Source of the DNA: JBQDBK01 sp052090825
Lineage (GTDB): Bacteria; Bacillota; Clostridia; Tissierellales; Peptoniphilaceae
DNA length: 11,748 nt
Reading direction: 5' to 3'
NCBI GenBank assembly: GCA_052090825.1
Contig: JBQDBK010000027.1
Coordinates: 1 to 11,748, forward strand
This document shows positions 8,004 to 11,748 of this stretch, one piece after another. The position numbers and the translations under genes were made by a program. The notes below the pieces were generated by a model. That model had not been told where the DNA came from. It saw only the letters and a program-made list of their open reading frames with translations, and searched no databases. The number at the start of each line of letters is the position of its first letter. The stretch's first letter is position 1.

Positions 8004-9236
8004 TTAATATTTGTATTCTTCTCTATCATTTGGGTAGTAACCATCCCAAACTACTTTTCTATAATGTGCAAAGTCTGTATCTCCTTCTGTACTAAATAGA
8101 AGTATTACAGAATCTTCATCTAATTTAAGCTCTTTTTTTATTTCTTCTAAATCTGGTCTTTGTAAAACTTCACTAAGGGCTCCCATAGTAGCTGCTCCAG
8201 ATTCTCCAGAGATTATTCTTTGATCTCCTTTTAATGGATTTCCTAAAACTCTCATTCCTCTTGCTGCAGCCTTATCAGGAACTGATAAAAAAGCATCTGC
8301 ATAAGAATTTAAAACTGGCCAACCTACTGTAACCGGCTCTCCACAAGCAAGCCCTGCCATTATTGTATTCATTTCTCCAGTAACATTATGAATTTTTCCA
8401 TCGTCTGCATAAGCTGTTTTGTAAATACAATTCGCTTTTTCTGGCTCAACTATTGTTATAAATGGTTTTTTATCTTTATATGCTGATGAAAAGAAACCCG
8501 TAATTCCTGTTGCCAAAGAACCTACTCCCGCTTGAGCAAATACATGACTTGGTTTTACATTTAATTCATCTAGTTTTTCTTTTGCTTCCATTGCCATAGT
8601 AGCATAACCTTGTATAATCCAAGTTGGAATTTTTTCATATCCTTCCCAAGCAGTATCTTGAACCATTACCCAGCCTTTTTCTTCTGCATATTTATTAGCA
8701 AGGCGAACACATTCATCATAATTCATACCATCCATAATATCGCATTTAGCTCCATGAGCACGAATTCTATCTCTACGCTCTATAGCCGAACCATTTGGCA
8801 TTAAAACAACACATTTTTGCTTTAATTGCTCTGCCGCCCAAGCAACTCCACGGCCATGATTTCCATCAGTTGCTGTAATAAAAGTAATTTCTCCAATCTT
8901 ATCTCTAACTTCTTTAGATGTTAGTTTTGAAGCCGGTAAATCTTCTATATCAACTTCTATTTTTTCAGCTATGTACTTAGCTATAGCAAAAGATCCACCT
9001 AATACTTTAAAAGCATTTAATCCGAACCTATAAGACTCATCTTTTACAAAAATATTTTTTACTCCAAAAAATTTAGCTAAATTTTTTAACTCAACTAAAG
9101 GAGTTTCCTCATATTGTTCAAAACTAGAATGGAAATTTTTAGTCTTTTTTACAACATCTTCATTAATAAAACCTAATGATGCTTTTTCTCTCTTACTTAG
9201 GTCATTTAAAACAATATTATATTTTTCTTCTGACAT
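8004..9236 (-). CDS. dpaL: Diaminopropionate ammonia-lyase (YgeX/DpaL)
   Basis: This PLP enzyme of fold type II cleaves 2,3-diaminopropionate to pyruvate and two ammonia. Counting from my chosen start, the protein has 410 residues, close to the family length of about 400. The PLP lysine is Lys 77 in LNAFKVLGGSFA. ATDGNHGRGVAWAA (Asp 124) is the base/cofactor segment and QDTAWEGY (Asp 194) the second acidic residue typical of this family. QAGVGSLATG is the phosphate-binding glycine loop and GESGAATMGAL lies near the C-terminus. A start three codons earlier (ATG 9245-9243) is possible, but its AAAGGA would be only one base away. The same AAAGGA stands ten bases before ATG 9236-9234, so I prefer the later start. 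It is the first gene after the sigma-54 promoter, with a leader of about 31 bases. In the pathway it performs the last carbon-releasing step to central metabolism. Confidence 0.95.
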   Translation of the reverse strand: MSEEKYNIVLNDLSKREKASLGFINEDVVKKTKNFHSSFEQYEETPLVELKNLAKFFGVKNIFVKDESYRFGLNAFKVLGGSFAIAKYIAEKIEVDIEDLPASKLTSKEVRDKIGEITFITATDGNHGRGVAWAAEQLKQKCVVLMPNGSAIERRDRIRAHGAKCDIMDGMNYDECVRLANKYAEEKGWVMVQDTAWEGYEKIPTWIIQGYATMAMEAKEKLDELNVKPSHVFAQAGVGSLATGITGFFSSAYKDKKPFITIVEPEKANCIYKTAYADDGKIHNVTGEMNTIMAGLACGEPVTVGWPVLNSYADAFLSVPDKAAARGMRVLGNPLKGDQRIISGESGAATMGALSEVLQRPDLEEIKKELKLDEDSVILLFSTEGDTDFAHYRKVVWDGYYPNDREEYKY

Positions 9237-9276
9237 ATCTCCCATATCCTTTCATTATTTACTTATCTATTATATA

Positions 9277-9294
9277 ATGCAATTATTGTGCCAG
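9277..9294 (-). promoter_or_regulatory. Sigma-54 (-24/-12) promoter for the ygeX operon
   Basis: On the minus strand the sequence reads CTGGCACAATAATTGCAT. It matches the RpoN consensus TGGCAC-N5-TTGC[AT] exactly, including the ten-base GG-to-GC spacing. The predicted start is near 9267, giving about 31 bases of leader before the ygeX ATG at 9236. A sigma-54 activator gene lies directly upstream on the same strand, and inverted-repeat sites sit at about -150 to -225. No housekeeping promoter is evident between here and ygeX. The promoter abuts the left breakpoint of the 693-bp duplication (9294/9295), so it exists once. Confidence 0.88.
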
Positions 9295-9395
9295 TTATTT
9301 TCTATAAACTCCTATTATTCAGTATAAAATTTAGTAAATAATAGTTTTTTACCTATTTTTTATATATTTCGAAAGTAAATATTAGAAAAATCAAT

Positions 9396-9453
9396 AAAAA
9401 AAAAGCATTAATTATCAATATGATAATCGATTATCATATTGATAATTAATGCT
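9396..9453 (-). terminator. Perfect 50-bp palindrome followed by nine T: terminator behind the regulator sequence (copy 1)
   Basis: Positions 9404-9453 are a perfect palindrome centred on 9428/9429 (arms begin AGCATTAATTATC, centre ATCGAT). As RNA from the minus strand it folds into a stem of about 23 bp with a four-base loop. It is followed at once by nine U (9404-9396), the layout of an intrinsic terminator. On the plus strand no T run follows, so it is directional. The stem is AT-rich but long. It also contains two of the proposed activator sites, so it may have a double role. Confidence 0.72.
9412..9445. promoter_or_regulatory. Paired upstream activator sites (UAS 1 and 2) for the sigma-54 activator
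   Basis: Two copies of TTATCA-N3-TGATAA occupy 9412-9426 and 9431-9445, in opposite orientation, with centres 19 bp apart. A third copy lies at 9484-9498. The shared 17-bp core is AATTATCAATATGATAA. Centres are about -152 and -171 from the predicted sigma-54 start, a usual distance for enhancer-binding proteins, and dyad symmetry fits the Fis-type HTH dimer of the adjacent regulator. Binding by that regulator is inference. Confidence 0.6.
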
Positions 9454-9483
9454 GCACCTATTTCAAGCTAATTAAATATTTTT

Positions 9484-9498
9484 TTATCATATTGATAA
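9484..9498. promoter_or_regulatory. Third upstream activator site (UAS 3)
   Basis: TTATCATATTGATAA, read on the minus strand, is the same 17-bp core as the pair in the palindrome. It starts directly behind the TAA of the regulator sequence. Its centre is 53 bp (about five helical turns) from the nearer palindrome site and about -224 from the predicted start. Being outside the hairpin, it shows that the motif is repeated in its own right and is not just a terminator arm. Confidence 0.58.
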
Positions 9499-9987
9499 TT
9501 ATTGTTTCCCATTTTCATAATTTTGAATCTTTCTATACAAAGTTGCTATTCCTATACCCAAGGTTTTAGCGGCTTTTTTCTTGCCTTCAGTGTCATTTCC
9601 ATAAATTTTTAAAGCTTTTTCTATTTCTTCTTTTTCTAAATCAAGTAATGGTTTTATTTCATCAAAAGAATTATTTATGGAAAAAGGATTATTTATGGAA
9701 AAAGGATTATATATATTTTTAGGTAATATTTTTTCATTTATAACACCATTTTCCATCATATTTACCATATATTCAACGGCATTTTCTAATTCTCGAACAT
9801 TTCCCGGCCATGAATAATTATACAAATTTTCTAAAGCTTTATCAGTAATACAATTAAAATTTTTACTAAATAATCTTCCATAATAATCAATATAATAAAG
9901 TAGCAAGTCTTTTATATCTTGAGTTCTTTCTCTTAAAGGAGAAATTTCTATTGGAATAACATTCAACCTATAATATAAATCTTCTCT
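9499..9987 (-). pseudogene. Headless 3' remnant of the sigma-54 activator gene (duplication copy 1)
   Basis: The remnant codes for the last 162 residues of the neighbouring regulator: the end of the AAA+ domain from REDLYYRL, the sensor II segment SWPGNVREL and the Fis-type HTH near the C-terminus. At the junction (9988-9990) the frame meets a TAA made by the duplication, so there is no upstream reading frame. The only start candidates are internal, for example a TTG at 9966 without a good ribosome binding site. Walker A, GAFTGA and Walker B are absent, so it cannot act as an ATP-driven activator. If it were translated it could at most bind DNA, which I consider unlikely because a terminator in copy 2 lies just upstream. 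It is best read as a by-product of the tandem duplication. Confidence 0.9.
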
Positions 9988-10088
9988 TTATTTTCTATAA
10001 ACTCCTATTATTCAGTATAAAATTTAGTAAATAATAGTTTTTTACCTATTTTTTATATATTTCGAAAGTAAATATTAGAAAAATCAAT

Positions 10089-10146
10089 AAAAAAAAAGCA
10101 TTAATTATCAATATGATAATCGATTATCATATTGATAATTAATGCT
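10089..10146 (-). terminator. 50-bp palindrome plus T run: terminator of the intact regulator gene (copy 2)
   Basis: This is the same perfect palindrome (10097-10146) followed on the minus strand by nine T (10097-10089). It lies 45 bases behind the stop of the intact regulator, the expected place for its intrinsic terminator. If efficient, it also shields the remnant in copy 1 from transcription. Confidence 0.72.
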
Positions 10147-10191
10147 GCACCTATTTCAAGCTAATTAAATATTTTTTTATCATATTGATAA
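10105..10191. promoter_or_regulatory. Duplicated set of three activator sites (distal enhancer)
   Basis: TTATCA-N3-TGATAA occurs at 10105-10119, 10124-10138 and 10177-10191, the exact copies of the proximal sites. Centres are about -845, -864 and -917 from the predicted sigma-54 start. Enhancer-binding proteins can act over such distances by DNA looping, so these could contribute or compete for activator. Whether they do cannot be seen from sequence. Confidence 0.5.
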
Positions 10192-11748
10192 TTATTGTTT
10201 CCCATTTTCATAATTTTGAATCTTTCTATACAAAGTTGCTATTCCTATACCCAAGGTTTTAGCGGCTTTTTTCTTGCCTTCAGTGTCATTTCCATAAATT
10301 TTTAAAGCTTTTTCTATTTCTTCTTTTTCTAAATCAAGTAATGGTTTTATTTCATCAAAAGAATTATTTATGGAAAAAGGATTATTTATGGAAAAAGGAT
10401 TATATATATTTTTAGGTAATATTTTTTCATTTATAACACCATTTTCCATCATATTTACCATATATTCAACGGCATTTTCTAATTCTCGAACATTTCCCGG
10501 CCATGAATAATTATACAAATTTTCTAAAGCTTTATCAGTAATACAATTAAAATTTTTACTAAATAATCTTCCATAATAATCAATATAATAAAGTAGCAAG
10601 TCTTTTATATCTTGAGTTCTTTCTCTTAAAGGAGAAATTTCTATTGGAATAACATTCAACCTATAATATAAATCTTCTCTAAATTGATTATTTTTAATCA
10701 TTTGTCTTAAATTTTGATTACTCGCAGCTATAATTCTAACATCTAAAGGTATTATCTGATTTGAACCTATTCTACTCACTTTCTTTTCTTGAATTACTCT
10801 TAATAACTTAGATTGTAAATATAAAGGCATATCCCCTATCTCATCTAAAAATATTACTCCTTTATTGGCTAGTTCAAACTTCCCCATTCTCCCTTTTGGA
10901 TCAGCTCCTGTAAAAGCTCCTTTTACATATCCAAATAATTCTGATTCTAATAATGATTCAGGAATTGCAGCACAATTGATAGCAACAAATCTTTCATTTC
11001 TTCTATCAGAGTTTTTCCAAATAGCTGTTGCAACCATTTCTTTTCCTGTTCCTGATTCTCCACTTATTAAAACTGTTGATATAGACTTAGCTACTTTTTT
11101 TATATCTTTTTTTAACTCTTTTGTTTTTTCACTACTGCCTATTATACTATCTGTATCAACTGCATTTATAATATTGGTCATTTCATAAATACTAGACTGT
11201 AATTTTTGAATGTCTTTAAATAAAAAAACTGATTTATAGTATAAATTATCTTTAACTTCAAATATTTGTCCTATTACAGTAGCTTCATTTTCTCCAATTT
11301 TTATTTTAAATTCGTCTGCATCACTTATATTATCTCCAGTTTGCATAAGTTGTAACTTTTCATTATTTATTATCCTATCTATACCTAGCTGAACTTTTGC
11401 AGACTTGTTAATTATTTGAATTTCATTTTTATCATTTATTACTATGGCTCCCTCTTCCATATTTCTAACTACAGTTTCAAAAATATTAATCATAGATGAA
11501 AAATTTTCTGTATCTATTTTTGATTTGAATTTATTAAGAATAAAATCCATAGTTTGATTGCTAATGGATTCAAATAAATCAAAGTTTTCTAATTTACTTT
11601 CTTTCTTAGCTACTACTAATAAAACTCCCAATACTTGATCCTCTATTACTATAGGTAGCGTTATTAGAAATTTAAATTCATTTTCTAAAAAAGATACACC
11701 TAAATCTATTGCATTTTCTTTTCTTGGAGTGTGGATTTTTATTTGTTT
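10192..11748 (-). CDS. Sigma-54-dependent transcriptional activator (GAF-PAS-AAA+-Fis HTH), 5' end outside the window
   Basis: The frame is open from the right window edge for 518 residues, so the true start is not visible; a TTG at 11631 is an internal codon. In window numbering, residues 1 to about 50 look like the end of a GAF domain (LPIVIEDQVLGVLLVVAKK). Residues about 90-180 look like a PAS fold (EGAIVINDKNEIQIIN). From about 200 follows the AAA+ domain with Walker A GESGTGKE (230-237), GAFTGA sigma-54 contact loop (277-282), Walker B VIFLDEIGD (298-306), FREDLYYRL and SWPGNVREL. A Fis-type HTH (KKKAAKTLGIGIATLYRKIQ) ends the protein. There is no receiver domain, so it probably senses a small molecule directly. 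It is the natural activator of the RpoN promoter at 9277-9294. Binding to the TTATCA-N3-TGATAA sites and a purine or intermediate as ligand are inference. The linker before the HTH carries an NPFSIN repeat. Confidence 0.93.
   Translation of the reverse strand, partial: KQIKIHTPRKENAIDLGVSFLENEFKFLITLPIVIEDQVLGVLLVVAKKESKLENFDLFESISNQTMDFILNKFKSKIDTENFSSMINIFETVVRNMEEGAIVINDKNEIQIINKSAKVQLGIDRIINNEKLQLMQTGDNISDADEFKIKIGENEATVIGQIFEVKDNLYYKSVFLFKDIQKLQSSIYEMTNIINAVDTDSIIGSSEKTKELKKDIKKVAKSISTVLISGESGTGKEMVATAIWKNSDRRNERFVAINCAAIPESLLESELFGYVKGAFTGADPKGRMGKFELANKGVIFLDEIGDMPLYLQSKLLRVIQEKKVSRIGSNQIIPLDVRIIAASNQNLRQMIKNNQFREDLYYRLNVIPIEISPLRERTQDIKDLLLYYIDYYGRLFSKNFNCITDKALENLYNYSWPGNVRELENAVEYMVNMMENGVINEKILPKNIYNPFSINNPFSINNSFDEIKPLLDLEKEEIEKALKIYGNDTEGKKKAAKTLGIGIATLYRKIQNYENGKQ
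10363..10398 (-). repeat. 18-bp in-frame tandem repeat in the regulator linker
   Basis: ATTATTTATGGAAAAAGG occurs twice in a row (10363-10380 and 10381-10398), coding for NPFSIN-NPFSIN followed by a degenerate NSF. The same pair is present in the broken copy at 9670-9705. It lies in the flexible segment between the AAA+ and HTH domains, where a length change by slippage would keep the frame. Confidence 0.8.

Larger units (their letters stand above)
9295..9987. repeat. Tandem direct duplication, copy 1 (693 bp)
   Basis: Positions 9295-9987 are identical to 9988-10680 by base-by-base reading at a constant offset of 693, with no mismatch or gap seen. The unit holds the last 163 codons of the regulator gene plus its 3' flank with the palindrome and inverted-repeat sites. 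Bases just outside the unit differ (g at 9294 versus t at 9987; t at 9988 versus a at 10681), so the copies join head to tail with no microhomology. Full identity points to a very recent event or an assembly error. Confidence 0.95.
9988..10680. repeat. Tandem direct duplication, copy 2 (693 bp)
   Basis: This copy is identical to 9295-9987. It is continuous with the intact regulator on its right, so it holds the functional 3' end of that gene (10192-10680). It also holds the second set of palindrome, terminator and activator sites (10089-10191). Its left end adjoins the broken gene copy instead of the sigma-54 promoter. Confidence 0.95.

Noticed and set aside
9404..9453. Inverted repeats of an insertion sequence or transposon end
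   Set aside because: No transposase, no target-site duplication, and the palindrome is continuous with a terminator T run in both copies.
9499..9966. Separate small HTH protein gene starting at a TTG
   Set aside because: It is identical to the 3' end of the neighbouring regulator, and the TTG is an internal Leu codon of that gene. It is explained by the tandem duplication.
9295..10680. CRISPR-like or satellite repeat
   Set aside because: Only two long units, directly abutting, containing coding sequence; no spacers.
11629..11631. TTG as the true start of the regulator
   Set aside because: The frame stays open and domain-like (GAF segment) through the 39 codons up to the window edge, so the gene starts outside.
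1..11748. tRNA, rRNA, riboswitch or selenocysteine codons
   Set aside because: No cloverleaf, conserved rRNA block or purine-riboswitch core was seen in the spacers, and no in-frame TGA interrupts the cluster genes.

Overview
The window is AT-rich, low-GC DNA, and every convincing gene lies on the minus strand behind strong AGGAGG-type ribosome binding sites. This, together with a sigma-54 activator and a sigma-54 promoter, suggests an anaerobic Firmicute of the Clostridia (Clostridium, Clostridioides or a relative). I cannot name the species from the sequence.

Layout, read in the direction of transcription (right to left). Positions 11748-10192 hold the 3' part of a GAF-PAS-AAA+-Fis activator of the NtrC/sigma-54 type; its start lies outside the window. 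Positions 10680-9295 are an exact tandem duplication of a 693-bp unit containing the last third of that gene plus the intergenic region behind it. The outer copy therefore leaves a headless regulator remnant (9987-9499). Each copy carries a 50-bp perfect palindrome and three copies of a 17-bp site (AATTATCAATATGATAA). Just below the duplication, at 9294-9277, is a near-perfect -24/-12 promoter (TGGCAC-N5-TTGCAT). It faces a five-enzyme cluster followed by a transporter: diaminopropionate ammonia-lyase (YgeX/DpaL), knotted carbamoyltransferase YgeW, M20 hydrolase YgeY, the flavin/iron-sulfur protein YgfK, amidohydrolase SsnA, and an NCS2 nucleobase permease cut by the left window edge.

This gene set is known from E. 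coli (ygeW-ygeX-ygeY-hyuA-ygfK-ssnA) and from gut anaerobes as the cluster for anaerobic purine/urate breakdown. In that scheme the permease imports the purine. YgfK and SsnA, with a hydantoinase and a molybdenum hydroxylase not seen here, reduce and open the ring. YgeY and YgeW remove ureido/carbamoyl groups, with YgeW able to yield carbamoyl phosphate. YgeX converts 2,3-diaminopropionate to pyruvate and ammonia. The order of the middle steps is inference.

The most distinctive part is the control region. The repeated palindromic sites are about 150-225 bp upstream of the predicted sigma-54 start, where enhancer-bound activators normally sit. Two of the three form the hairpin that also looks like the regulator's own terminator. 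The recent tandem duplication copied this whole enhancer/terminator block but left the promoter single and one regulator gene intact.
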